Shown in pieces: positions 15,742 through 23,317 of a stretch of DNA of 64,000 nucleotides. The stretch is taken from contig NZ_JAGSOV010000083.1 in the NCBI RefSeq assembly GCF_023898865.1, positions 1 through 64,000 on the forward strand. The letters are read 5' to 3'. The notes beneath the pieces were generated by a model. That model searched no databases. It worked only from the letters and a program-made list of their open reading frames with translations, and was not told the DNA's origin. Made by a program: the position numbers and the translations under genes. The DNA is from Pseudonocardia humida. GTDB taxonomy: Bacteria; Actinomycetota; Actinomycetes; Mycobacteriales; Pseudonocardiaceae. Positions within the stretch are counted from its first letter, which is position 1. Every line of letters begins with the position of its first letter.

Positions 15742-16992
15742 TCAGCGCAGCGGGTCGGCCCGCAGGGTGCCGGCGGCCAGCTGCTCGCCGACCAGCGCCC
15801 TGGCCGGTTTCCCGGACGGCGTGCGCGGTAGCCGGGGCACCACGAGCCAGCGGCGCGGGCGCTTGGCGGGCTCCAGGCCGTCCCGGGCCGCGGCGCGCAG
15901 GGCGCGCAGGGTGGGCCCGGCCTCGACGACCGCGGTCACCACCGATCCGAGCCGGGGGTGCGGCGTGGCGGCGACCAGCACGTCCCGCGCGCCGGGGGCG
16001 TCGCGCAGCACCGCCTCCACCTCCTCGGCCGACACCAGCCGCCCGCCGCAGGAGATCGTGGCCGTCCCGCGGCCGTGCACCCGCAGCCCGCCGGTGGGGG
16101 TGAGCTCGGCGCGATCGCCGACGGTCGTCCACGGCCCGGCCGGCTCGACCGCGCCGCCGCGCAGGTGGCCGCGGAACGCCAGGGGTGATCGCACCCACAG
16201 CACGCCCTCCCGGACCCGCAGGTCCACGCCGTCGACCGGGCGCAGCTCGGCCTCGCCCCGGCGGCGCACGGCGATCAGGGAGTGCTCGGCCGAGCCGTAG
16301 TACTCGACGAGTTCGGCGTCGGGCAGCAGCCGGGCGAACCGCTCGCGCACGGGCGCGGGCAGGTGGGCGCCGCCGCAGACGACCACCCGCGGCGCCCCGC
16401 GCCCGGGTGCGCGCTCGACGCGGTCGAGGAGGTCGACCAGCGCGGCCGGCACCAGGTGCACGGTTCCGGCGCGGCGGGCGTCGGCGAGCTCCAGCCGGGG
16501 GCGCAGCGCGGGCGCCGTGCCGCACCACAGGGCGTGCAGCGCCCCGAACAGGAACAGCGACGAGCTGGGCGGGCCGGGGACCAGCACCGGCCCGGGCAGC
16601 TCGCCGAGCGCGGCGAAGCTGCGCAGCCAGGAGTCGCGCGAGCGGACCAGCACCTTCGGGCGTCCGCTGCTGCCCGAGGTGGTGGGCAGGTAGAACGCGG
16701 TGCCGGCGCCGCCGACCGGCCCGACGCGCCCGTCGGGAGGCGGGGGGCCGCCGGTGACGACGAGGTCGGGGGCGGCGTCGGCGAGCACGGCCGCGCGCTC
16801 GCGGGCCGTCCACCGCGGCTCGACCACGAGCGTGGCCGCGCCGAGCAGGTCGGCGCCGAGCAGCCAGGCGAGCGCGTCATCGGGGGCGGCCTCGACGGCG
16901 ACGCGGTCGCCCTCGCGCACGCCCCGGGAGCGCAGCGCCGCGGCCGCACCGTGCGCCCGGGCCGGCGTCGCGGCCGGCCCGAGGACGGTCAT
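15742..16992 (-). CDS. AMP-dependent acyl-CoA ligase of the biotin cluster (YhfT-like)
   Basis: A 416-residue ANL-superfamily adenylating enzyme. The phosphate-binding loop reads TTSGSSGRPK, the A5 region YYGSAE, the A7/A8 region TVGDRAEL...VHGRG, and the C-terminal lysine motif LPRTPSGKPAR. It is shorter than typical 500-residue fatty-acyl-CoA ligases, as in the YhfT-like group. Its ATG overlaps the bioY stop (ATGA), so it is made with BioY. Substrate is unknown; biotin, desthiobiotin or a dicarboxylic acid would fit the neighbourhood. Confidence 0.82.
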   Translation of the reverse strand: MTVLGPAATPARAHGAAAALRSRGVREGDRVAVEAAPDDALAWLLGADLLGAATLVVEPRWTARERAAVLADAAPDLVVTGGPPPPDGRVGPVGGAGTAFYLPTTSGSSGRPKVLVRSRDSWLRSFAALGELPGPVLVPGPPSSSLFLFGALHALWCGTAPALRPRLELADARRAGTVHLVPAALVDLLDRVERAPGRGAPRVVVCGGAHLPAPVRERFARLLPDAELVEYYGSAEHSLIAVRRRGEAELRPVDGVDLRVREGVLWVRSPLAFRGHLRGGAVEPAGPWTTVGDRAELTPTGGLRVHGRGTATISCGGRLVSAEEVEAVLRDAPGARDVLVAATPHPRLGSVVTAVVEAGPTLRALRAAARDGLEPAKRPRRWLVVPRLPRTPSGKPARALVGEQLAAGTLRADPLR

Positions 16993-17564
16993 CGGCCGCC
17001 GACCGCGGTCCGGTCGAGCCGGTCGGGCAGGGCCCGGTGCACGACGGCGGCGACCAGCGCGGCGACCACGACCTTGGCCGCGTCGCCGGGCACGAACACC
17101 AGGGAGCCGACCAGGGCGGTGCCGGCGTCGCCGGTGTAGACGGCCAGGAACGGCACGCCGACGGCGTAGTCGGCGAGCAGGCCACAGGTGGTGGCCAGCA
17201 GCAGCACCGGCAGCCCCGGGCGCGCCGCGCGCTGCACGATCAGACCGGTGACCAGGGCTGAGAGCATCCAGCCCAGCAGGAACCCGCCGCTGGGCCCGAC
17301 GAACGGCGCCAGCCCGCCGCGCCCGCCGGACAGCAGGGGCAGGCCGATCGCGACGAGCGCCAGCAGCAGCACCACCGCCCCGGTGCCGCGCCGCGCTCCC
17401 AGCAGCGCGCCGGCCAGCAGCGGACCGATGTTCTGCAGCACGATCGGCACGCCGGTGGCCCCGAGGTGGATCCCGGGGAAGATCCCCAGCACGGCGATGA
17501 ACGCGGCGAACACGACCACGGCGGCGATGGCGGCCGCGGGGGAACGATCGCGCGGAGCGGTCAT
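16989..17564 (-). CDS. bioY: Biotin-specific ECF S component BioY
   Basis: A 191-residue membrane protein with six hydrophobic segments. Motifs are characteristic of BioY: FPGIHLGATGVPIVLQNIGP in the N-terminal half and VGPSGGFLLGW in the middle, with the late FVPGDAAKVVVAALVA. It captures biotin and uses BioM/BioN as energising module. It starts with ATG in an ATGA overlap with the upstream TetR gene and ends in an ATGA overlap with the ligase gene. Confidence 0.92.
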   Translation of the reverse strand: MTAPRDRSPAAAIAAVVVFAAFIAVLGIFPGIHLGATGVPIVLQNIGPLLAGALLGARRGTGAVVLLLALVAIGLPLLSGGRGGLAPFVGPSGGFLLGWMLSALVTGLIVQRAARPGLPVLLLATTCGLLADYAVGVPFLAVYTGDAGTALVGSLVFVPGDAAKVVVAALVAAVVHRALPDRLDRTAVGGR

Positions 17565-18262
17565 GATCGGAGGCTAGTGCGCCGCCCGACCGCTCCGGCG
17601 GCCGCGTGTCCACCGTCGCACTCCGTCGAGAACGAACTCGTCGCCGTTGTGGACCGGTCCACACGGCGACAACCGCGTTCTCGACGGGGGCAGGTGGGGC
17701 GGGGGCGCAGGCCGTCGAGGTGCAGGGCCAGGAAGCGGCGCCACGCGAGCGGGTCGGCGTCCGCGGTGAGCTGGATGATCCGCGAGACCGCCCAGACGAG
17801 GGCGGCGAGGTCGTCGGCGGTGAAGTCGGCGCGCAACCCGCCCGCGCCCTTGGCCCGGTCGAGGATCCGGTCGACGTGGCCGAAGCCCGCGCAGGAGGTG
17901 CCGGGGTCGGCGGTGCCGGGCGCGTTGCGGGCCACGGCGTCGTTGATGCCGCGGTCGCGGGCCTGCAGCGAGAACATGCCCTCCAGGAACGCCACGAAGC
18001 CGTGCCACGGGTCGGGGTCGGCCAGCGCCTGCTCGGCGATCGGGTCGAGCGGGGACAGCTGCGCCGGCAGGATCGCCGCGACGAGCGCGGCCCGGTCGGC
18101 GAAGTGGTTGTAGAGCGTCCCGATGCTGACACCCGCGCGGCGCGCCACCTCGTCGAGGGGGGCGTCGAGGCCCTGCTCGCCCAGCACGGCCTCCGCGGCG
18201 CGCAGCAGCTTGTCGCGGTTGCGCACGGCGTCGGCGCGCAGGGGGCGCTCCCGGACCGTCAC
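17561..18262 (-). CDS. TetR-family regulator with a repeat-derived C-terminal tail
   Basis: A 233-residue TetR-type repressor. The N-terminal helix-turn-helix is LDEVARRAGVSIGTLYNHFADRAALVAAIL at about residues 37-67, split here only for reading; a helical ligand domain follows to about residue 185. Residues about 193-214 are encoded by the palindromic element at 17623-17687, and the tail then runs on to overlap the bioY ATG. The element therefore seems to have removed an earlier stop. Operon linkage suggests control of biotin uptake, comparable in role to actinobacterial BioQ. Divergent orientation to the kinase gene at 18.4 kb is an alternative hint about its target. Confidence 0.8.
   Translation of the reverse strand: MTVRERPLRADAVRNRDKLLRAAEAVLGEQGLDAPLDEVARRAGVSIGTLYNHFADRAALVAAILPAQLSPLDPIAEQALADPDPWHGFVAFLEGMFSLQARDRGINDAVARNAPGTADPGTSCAGFGHVDRILDRAKGAGGLRADFTADDLAALVWAVSRIIQLTADADPLAWRRFLALHLDGLRPRPTCPRRERGCRRVDRSTTATSSFSTECDGGHAAAGAVGRRTSLRS
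17623..17687. repeat. 65-bp palindromic element, copy 1
   Basis: Ends CCGTCGAGAACG and CGTTCTCGACGG are perfect 12-bp inverted repeats. Inside, GTCGCCG/CGGCGAC pair and the centre TGTGGACCGGTCCACA (17648-17663) is a perfect 16-bp palindrome. The whole can fold as one long stem. It lies inside the 3' end of the TetR gene. Same length and ends as the copies at 23237, 34219 and, more weakly, 45513. Confidence 0.85.
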
Positions 18263-18365
18263 GGTCGCCGATCCTAGTCGCGGACCACGTCGAGGGCGGC
18301 CTCAAGCTCCTGCCGCCATCGACACCGACCACCGCCCGACGGACGTGCGCGCCGTCGGGCACAGT

Positions 18366-19340
18366 GTGCGGGTGCCGGACCTCGCCGCCGCCCTCACACC
18401 CGTGCTGACCGCCGCGCTCGGAGCCGGGAGCCGGGTCGTCGAGGCGACGTCGATGACGGCGGGCGCCTCCCGGCACACCACCGCGGTCGTCGTCGACGAC
18501 GGGACCGGCGGTCGCCGCCGGCTGGTGCTCCAGCAGGCCCGACCCGGCACCGCCGGGGCCATGCTGGTCGAAGCGGAGCTCATGCGGCGGGCCCGCGCCG
18601 GCGGGGTGCCGGTGCCCGAGGTGGTGGCGGCCTCCGACGACCCGGACGCACCCGGCGCGCCGTACACGCTGACCGGCCACGTCGCGGGGGAGACGCTGCC
18701 GCAGCGGATCCTGGGCGACTGCCCGCCGGGACTGGCGCGCCGCTGCGGCGAGGTGCTGGCCGCGATCCACCGCATCGACCCGGCCGGCGTCGACCTGCCC
18801 GCCCCGGACGACCCGGTGCGCGCCCTGCGCGACCTGTACGACGGGACGGGGTCCGCGGTCCCCACCTTCGAGCTGGGCTTCCGGGAGCTGACCCGCGACC
18901 GGCCCCCGGCCTGTCCGCGCGGGCTGGTGCACGGCGACTTCCGGATGGGCAACCTGGTGGTCTCCGCGGACGCGCGCGGCGGCCTGGCCGCGGTGCTCGA
19001 CTGGGAGCTCGCCCACGTCGGCGACCCGGTGGAGGACATGGGCTGGCTGTGCACCAAGGCCTGGCGGTTCCGCCGGCCCGCGGTGGTGGGCGGCTTCGGC
19101 GACGTCGACGACCTGCTCGCCGGCTACGCCGCGGGCGGCGGTCGGCCGGTCGACCGCGCGGAGCTGCACTGGTGGACCGTCTACGGCACGCTGCGCTGGG
19201 GCGTGCTGTGCCTGTCCATGCTGCGGGCCCACCTCGACGGCCACGTCCGCTCGGTCGATCGGGTCGCCATCGGGCGCCGGGTCGCCGAGCAGGAGTGGGA
19301 CCTGCTCGACCTGCTCGACTCCGCCGCTACCGCCCGCTGA
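18366..19340 (+). CDS. Aminoglycoside-phosphotransferase-fold kinase (ACAD10-like)
   Basis: A 324-residue APH/choline-kinase-fold protein. The catalytic loop is LVHGDFRMGNLVV (HGDxxxxN) and the metal-binding motif AVLDWELAHVGDPVEDMGW. The second matches the subgroup associated with acyl-CoA dehydrogenases (ACAD10/11-type), which phosphorylate hydroxyacyl groups in fatty-acid breakdown, rather than antibiotic resistance enzymes. An acyl-CoA dehydrogenase gene lies 2 kb downstream. GTG 18366 or the GTG two codons later could start it. It is divergent from the TetR gene. Confidence 0.8.
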   Translation: MRVPDLAAALTPVLTAALGAGSRVVEATSMTAGASRHTTAVVVDDGTGGRRRLVLQQARPGTAGAMLVEAELMRRARAGGVPVPEVVAASDDPDAPGAPYTLTGHVAGETLPQRILGDCPPGLARRCGEVLAAIHRIDPAGVDLPAPDDPVRALRDLYDGTGSAVPTFELGFRELTRDRPPACPRGLVHGDFRMGNLVVSADARGGLAAVLDWELAHVGDPVEDMGWLCTKAWRFRRPAVVGGFGDVDDLLAGYAAGGGRPVDRAELHWWTVYGTLRWGVLCLSMLRAHLDGHVRSVDRVAIGRRVAEQEWDLLDLLDSAATAR

Positions 19341-20265
19341 GCGCCTCCACGACCGGCGCGAATGCGTCCGGGTCGCGGACGACGTAGTGGCTGATGCCGA
19401 GCAGCTCGCGCAGCCGCTGCAGCTTGTCCACGACCTGCTCGACGCTCCCGAACAGCGCGAACGGGCTGTCGCGGACGGCGTCGGCGGTCAGCTCGAAGGC
19501 CCGGGCCACCTCCTCGGCGCTCGGCGCGTCCGCTCCGATGCGGAGGAACTGCACCAGGGCGGACCGCTCGATCCCGCCGTCGCGCTCCCCGGCGGCCTCG
19601 CTCAGCCAGCGGGCCCGCTCGACCAGCGCCGGCACGGCGAACCCGCCACCGCTCGGTGCCCCGCCCTCGCCGTGCACGATTCCGGTGAACTGGAAGATGT
19701 CGGCGTAGCGGGCGGCCAGCCGGACGACGCGGGGGCCGTGCCCGCCGATCAGGAACGGCACCCGCTCCTGCACCGGGCGCACCCCCAGGTCGTCGACGTG
19801 GACGCGGTGGTGCTCGCCGTCGTGGTCGGCGCGGCCCTCGTCGAGCAGCGCCCGCAGCACGGCGAGCGACTCGGCGAACCGGGAGACCCGCGCGCCCGGC
19901 GGCCGGATCGGCGCGCCGATGGCCTCGTGCTCGGACTCGTCGTAGCCGGTGCCCAGACCCAGGACCAGCCGACCGCCGGTCATGCGGTCGACGGTGGCCG
20001 CGGTGCGGGCCAGCAGCACCGGGTGGTGCAGCTCGTTGTTGAGCACCAGCGGGCCCACCCGCAGCCGCTCGGTCGCGGAGGCCGCGACGACCAGCGGCGC
20101 GAACGGGTCGACGTGGCCGATGTGGTCGTAGGAGTACAGCTCCTGGTAACCGAGCGACTCCACCTTCCTGGCGTACGGGGGCAGCGCGGCACCGTCGGCG
20201 AGCAGCGATCGGCCCGCGTCGAGGTGGGTGCCGCCCTGGACGGTGAACCGGAACGGGCGCGGCAT
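19327..20265 (-). CDS. Luciferase-like (probably F420-dependent) oxidoreductase
   Basis: A 312-residue TIM-barrel enzyme of the luciferase-like monooxygenase superfamily. Visible family motifs are LYSYDHIGHVDP, the central LVLGLGTGYDESEHEAIG, and PFLIGGHGPRVVRLAARYADIFQF. The variant is close to the F420-dependent TIGR-type oxidoreductases common in actinomycetes, which reduce or oxidise substrates with coenzyme F420. Substrate unknown. The start ATG at 20265 is supported by immediate homology (MPRPFRF). Its 3' end overlaps the convergent kinase gene by 14 bases. Confidence 0.85.
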   Translation of the reverse strand: MPRPFRFTVQGGTHLDAGRSLLADGAALPPYARKVESLGYQELYSYDHIGHVDPFAPLVVAASATERLRVGPLVLNNELHHPVLLARTAATVDRMTGGRLVLGLGTGYDESEHEAIGAPIRPPGARVSRFAESLAVLRALLDEGRADHDGEHHRVHVDDLGVRPVQERVPFLIGGHGPRVVRLAARYADIFQFTGIVHGEGGAPSGGGFAVPALVERARWLSEAAGERDGGIERSALVQFLRIGADAPSAEEVARAFELTADAVRDSPFALFGSVEQVVDKLQRLRELLGISHYVVRDPDAFAPVVEALSGR

Positions 20266-20387
20266 GGCGGTGTCGGTGTCCCTTCGCGATCTCGACGGGT
20301 GGTCGTCGACAGCATCGCGTGCCCGGCCGGTCACCGGGACCCGGTTCGCTGCGCGCGGAACCGGGGCGACCGCGTGGCGCGTCCCGG

Positions 20388-21161
20388 TCAGCCCCGGGGG
20401 CCCGGGGGCCTACCGGCGGGGTCGAGCGGCACCGGGGCCGTGGCGGTCGAGGTGAAGTCGACGGCGGTGGTGGTGGCCACGGCGGTCGTCGGGTTCGGAC
20501 CCGTCGCCGGCCCGTTCTCGACGCCCGTGTCCAACCCCGCCCTGGCCAGCAGGCCCTTCTCGTTGAGCGCCCACTCGCCGCGCTCGGCGAGGCGGGCGTG
20601 CGCCTCCTCGAAGTCGGCCCGGGTGCGCACGGCCGCGGCGGCGCGCTGGTCGCCGCGGTCGGCGTGGTGCTCGGCGTAGGTGCGGTGGAACTGCGCCCGC
20701 CACCGCCACGACGGCGGCGCCGACTCGCGCAGCACGGGCGGGAACTGCGGGCGGGGCAGCGGCGGCCCGGTCAGCTGGCGGCCCAGCGCCAGCTCGCCGG
20801 CCAGCGCGTAGGTGGGCCAGCCCGCGAGGTGGCCGAGCAGCGGGTCGATCTCGAAGCGGCCCTGCTCGGCGAGCGCCGCCCAGCTCTCCACGACGTCGAG
20901 GTCGCGGTAGAGCACGTCGACCTTGATCCCGTCGAGGGTCCACCAGGCGCCGCCGTTCATCAGCCGCCCCCATTCGCCGGGGTCGACGACCGTGCCGGGG
21001 TGCCCGAAGGCCCGCAGGTGACCGGCGTCGAGGTGGCCCCGGTAGTAGAGGCCGAAGTCCCAGTCGCTGTCGGGGAGCTCGGCGCCGCGGGCCCGGGACC
21101 CGCCGAGGGTGACCGCGACGACCCCGGGGATGGCCTGGAGCCGCTCAGCGAGCCAGTGCAT
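20388..21161 (-). CDS. Nucleotidyltransferase-domain protein
   Basis: A 257-residue protein with a pol-beta-type nucleotidyltransferase core: GGSRARGAELPDSDWDFGLYY supplies the GS motif and two catalytic acids, with the third acid in KVDVLYRDLD. A helical C-terminal part follows, and a Thr/Pro/Ala-rich tail that looks disordered. It resembles standalone nucleotidyltransferases acting on small molecules or tRNA/antibiotics, or MNT-type antitoxins, but no partner HEPN gene is adjacent. Function is not determined. Confidence 0.75.
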   Translation of the reverse strand: MHWLAERLQAIPGVVAVTLGGSRARGAELPDSDWDFGLYYRGHLDAGHLRAFGHPGTVVDPGEWGRLMNGGAWWTLDGIKVDVLYRDLDVVESWAALAEQGRFEIDPLLGHLAGWPTYALAGELALGRQLTGPPLPRPQFPPVLRESAPPSWRWRAQFHRTYAEHHADRGDQRAAAAVRTRADFEEAHARLAERGEWALNEKGLLARAGLDTGVENGPATGPNPTTAVATTTAVDFTSTATAPVPLDPAGRPPGPRG

Positions 21162-21241
21162 CGTCGAAGTATGACGGCTCGGCCTGACGCCCGGCGGGGG
21201 GTCCCGGGGGTCCGCCCGCCGGTCGGGCAGCCGGTGCGGGC

Positions 21242-22393
21242 TCAGCCCAGTCCGCCCCGCTTGACCAGCTGCGCGGCGATGACGTTGCGCTGGATCTCGT
21301 TGGTGCCCTCGCCGACGATCATCAGCGGGGCGTCGCGGAAGTAGCGCTCGACGTCGTACTCGGTGGAGTAGCCGTAGCCGCCGTGGATGCGCACGGCGTC
21401 GAGGGCGACCTCCATCGCGGTCTCCGAGGCGAACAGCTTGGCCATGCCGGCCTCCATGTCGCAGCGCTGGCCGGCGTCGTACTTCTCGGCGGCGTAGAGG
21501 ATGAGCTGGCGGGCCGCGGTCAGCTTCGTCGCCATGTCGGCCAGGTAGTTGCCGATCGACTGGTGCTGCCAGATCGGCTTGCCGAAGCTCTCCCGCTCCT
21601 GGGCGTAGCGCAGGGCGTCGTCGAACGCGGCGCGACCGACGCCGAGCGCCCGCGAGGCGACCTGGATGCGCCCGGTCTCCAGGCCCTTCATCATCTGCGC
21701 GAAGCCGCGGCCCTCGGCCCCGCCGAGCACGGCGTCGCCGGGCACCCGCATGTCGGTGAAGCTGAGCTCGCAGCTCTCCACGCCCTTGTAGCCGAGCTTG
21801 GGCAGGTCGCGGCTGACGGTGAGGCCCGGCCCGTGCTCGACGAGCAGCACGGAGATGCCGCGGTGCGCGGGCTGGGCGGCGGGGTCGGTCTTGCAGAGCA
21901 GGGCGATCAGCTGGGAGCGGCGCGAGTTGGTGATCCACGTCTTGGACCCGTTGACCACGTAGGAGTCGCCGTCGCGGCGGGCCACCGTGGTCATCGCCTG
22001 CAGGTCCGAACCGCCGCCCGGCTCGGTCAGCGCCATCGTGGCGCGGACCTCGCCGGTCGCCATCCGGGGCAGGTAGCGCCGCTTCTGCTCCTCGGTGCCG
22101 AACTCCGAGAGCAGCTTGGCCACGACGGTGTGCCCGCCCATCGCCCCGGCCAGGCTCATCCAGCCGCGCGCCAGCTCCGCGGTGACCAGCGCGTAGCAGG
22201 GCATGGACACCGGGGCCTCGCCGTAGGGCTCGCCGATGGCCAGCCCGAAGATGCCCAGCTGCTTCATCTGCTCGATGAGCTTCTCGGGGTAGGTGTCGTC
22301 GTGCTCGAGCTCGCGGACGACGGGGCGGACCTCCCGGTCGACCCACTCGCGCACGGTGTCGACGACGGCCTGTTCCTCGGTGCTCAACCCCAT
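21242..22393 (-). CDS. Acyl-CoA dehydrogenase
   Basis: A 383-residue FAD-dependent acyl-CoA dehydrogenase. Motifs include MALTEPGGGSDLQAM, GSKTWITNS, the FAD-binding ESFGKPIWQHQ, the mid-domain RIHGGYGYSTEYDVERYFRD and the terminal GEGTNEIQR that carries a catalytic-type Glu. It introduces the alpha-beta double bond in acyl-CoA and passes electrons to electron-transfer flavoprotein. Substrate chain length is not evident. It is divergent from the PEP-mutase family gene, sharing a 42-base promoter gap. Confidence 0.9.
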   Translation of the reverse strand: MGLSTEEQAVVDTVREWVDREVRPVVRELEHDDTYPEKLIEQMKQLGIFGLAIGEPYGEAPVSMPCYALVTAELARGWMSLAGAMGGHTVVAKLLSEFGTEEQKRRYLPRMATGEVRATMALTEPGGGSDLQAMTTVARRDGDSYVVNGSKTWITNSRRSQLIALLCKTDPAAQPAHRGISVLLVEHGPGLTVSRDLPKLGYKGVESCELSFTDMRVPGDAVLGGAEGRGFAQMMKGLETGRIQVASRALGVGRAAFDDALRYAQERESFGKPIWQHQSIGNYLADMATKLTAARQLILYAAEKYDAGQRCDMEAGMAKLFASETAMEVALDAVRIHGGYGYSTEYDVERYFRDAPLMIVGEGTNEIQRNVIAAQLVKRGGLG

Positions 22394-22435
22394 CGGAACA
22401 CGATAGGCCCGCTCCGGGCGACTAGCGTGATCGTC

Positions 22436-23212
22436 GTGACGACCACCGCAGAGAAGGCCGCGGAGCTGCTCCGCCTGCACACCGACCCCGAGCTGCTCCT
22501 CGTGGTCAACGTCTGGGACGCGATCACGGCCGAGGTCGTGGCCGACACCCCGGGTACGAAGGCGCTGGCCACGGCCAGCCACAGCATCGCCGCCGCGCAC
22601 GGCTACCCCGACGGGGAGGTCATCCCGCGCGACGAGATGATCGCCGCGGTCGGGCTGATCGCGCGCACGGTGGAGCTGCCCGTCACCGCCGACCTGGAGG
22701 CCGGATACGGCGACGCGGGCGGCACGATCGCCCGCGCCATCGACGTCGGGATCGTCGGGGCGAACCTCGAGGACCAGATGAAGCCGCTGCCCGAGGCGGT
22801 GGCCGCGGTCGAGGCGGCCGTCGCGGCGGGGGAGCGGGCGGGCGTGCCGTTCGTGCTGAACGCCCGCACCGACGCCTTCCTCCGGGGCGCCGACCGCGAC
22901 CCGGAGGACGTGCTGGCCGACGCCGTCGAACGCGGCCGGGCCTACCTCGACGCCGGGGCGTCGAACTTCTTCGCCCCCGGCAGGCTCGACGAGCAGACCG
23001 TCGGGCGGCTGGTGGAGGCGCTCGGCGAGCGCAAGGTGAACCTCATCGGCATCCCCGGCTCCATCGACCTGGCCACCGCGCGGCGCCTCGGCGTGGCCCG
23101 GGTGTCCTACGGGCCGTGGAGCCAGAACGTGGCCCTCACCGCGCTCTCGAACCTCGCCGCGGACGTCTACAACGGCGGCGGGCTGCCCGCCGACACCCGC
23201 AAGCTCAACTGA
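22436..23212 (+). CDS. Isocitrate lyase / PEP mutase family enzyme
   Basis: A 258-residue TIM-barrel protein of the PEP mutase/isocitrate lyase superfamily. DLEAGYGD supplies the metal-binding acids, and NLEDQMKPL and LNARTDAFLRG are the expected substrate-loop motifs. The KKCGH motif of true isocitrate and methylisocitrate lyases is absent, so a carboxyphosphonoenolpyruvate-mutase-like or oxaloacetate-decarboxylase-like C-C lyase is more likely. GTG 22436 is chosen; a GTG three codons upstream is also possible. Confidence 0.82.
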   Translation: MTTTAEKAAELLRLHTDPELLLVVNVWDAITAEVVADTPGTKALATASHSIAAAHGYPDGEVIPRDEMIAAVGLIARTVELPVTADLEAGYGDAGGTIARAIDVGIVGANLEDQMKPLPEAVAAVEAAVAAGERAGVPFVLNARTDAFLRGADRDPEDVLADAVERGRAYLDAGASNFFAPGRLDEQTVGRLVEALGERKVNLIGIPGSIDLATARRLGVARVSYGPWSQNVALTALSNLAADVYNGGGLPADTRKLN

Positions 23213-23236
23213 TCCGCGCCGCACCCGAACGGGAAA

Positions 23237-23301
23237 CCGTCGAGAACGACGCTGTGGGATCAACCCGAGCGGAGTCGATCCCACGACGTCGTCCTCGACG
23301 G
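23237..23301. repeat. 65-bp palindromic element, copy 2
   Basis: Ends CCGTCGAGAACGACG and CGTCGTCCTCGACGG are 15-bp inverted repeats with one mismatch, identical in outer sequence and total length to copies 1 and 3. The inner part is different: GTGGGATC pairs with GATCCCAC. It lies between convergent genes, so it may act as a bidirectional terminator. Confidence 0.82.
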
Positions 23302-23317
23302 GCCGGGGTGGAGTCGG

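Noticed and set aside
20388..21161. MNT/HEPN toxin-antitoxin pair
   Set aside because: A nucleotidyltransferase core is present but no HEPN-like small gene is adjacent, and the protein is much longer than MNT antitoxins.
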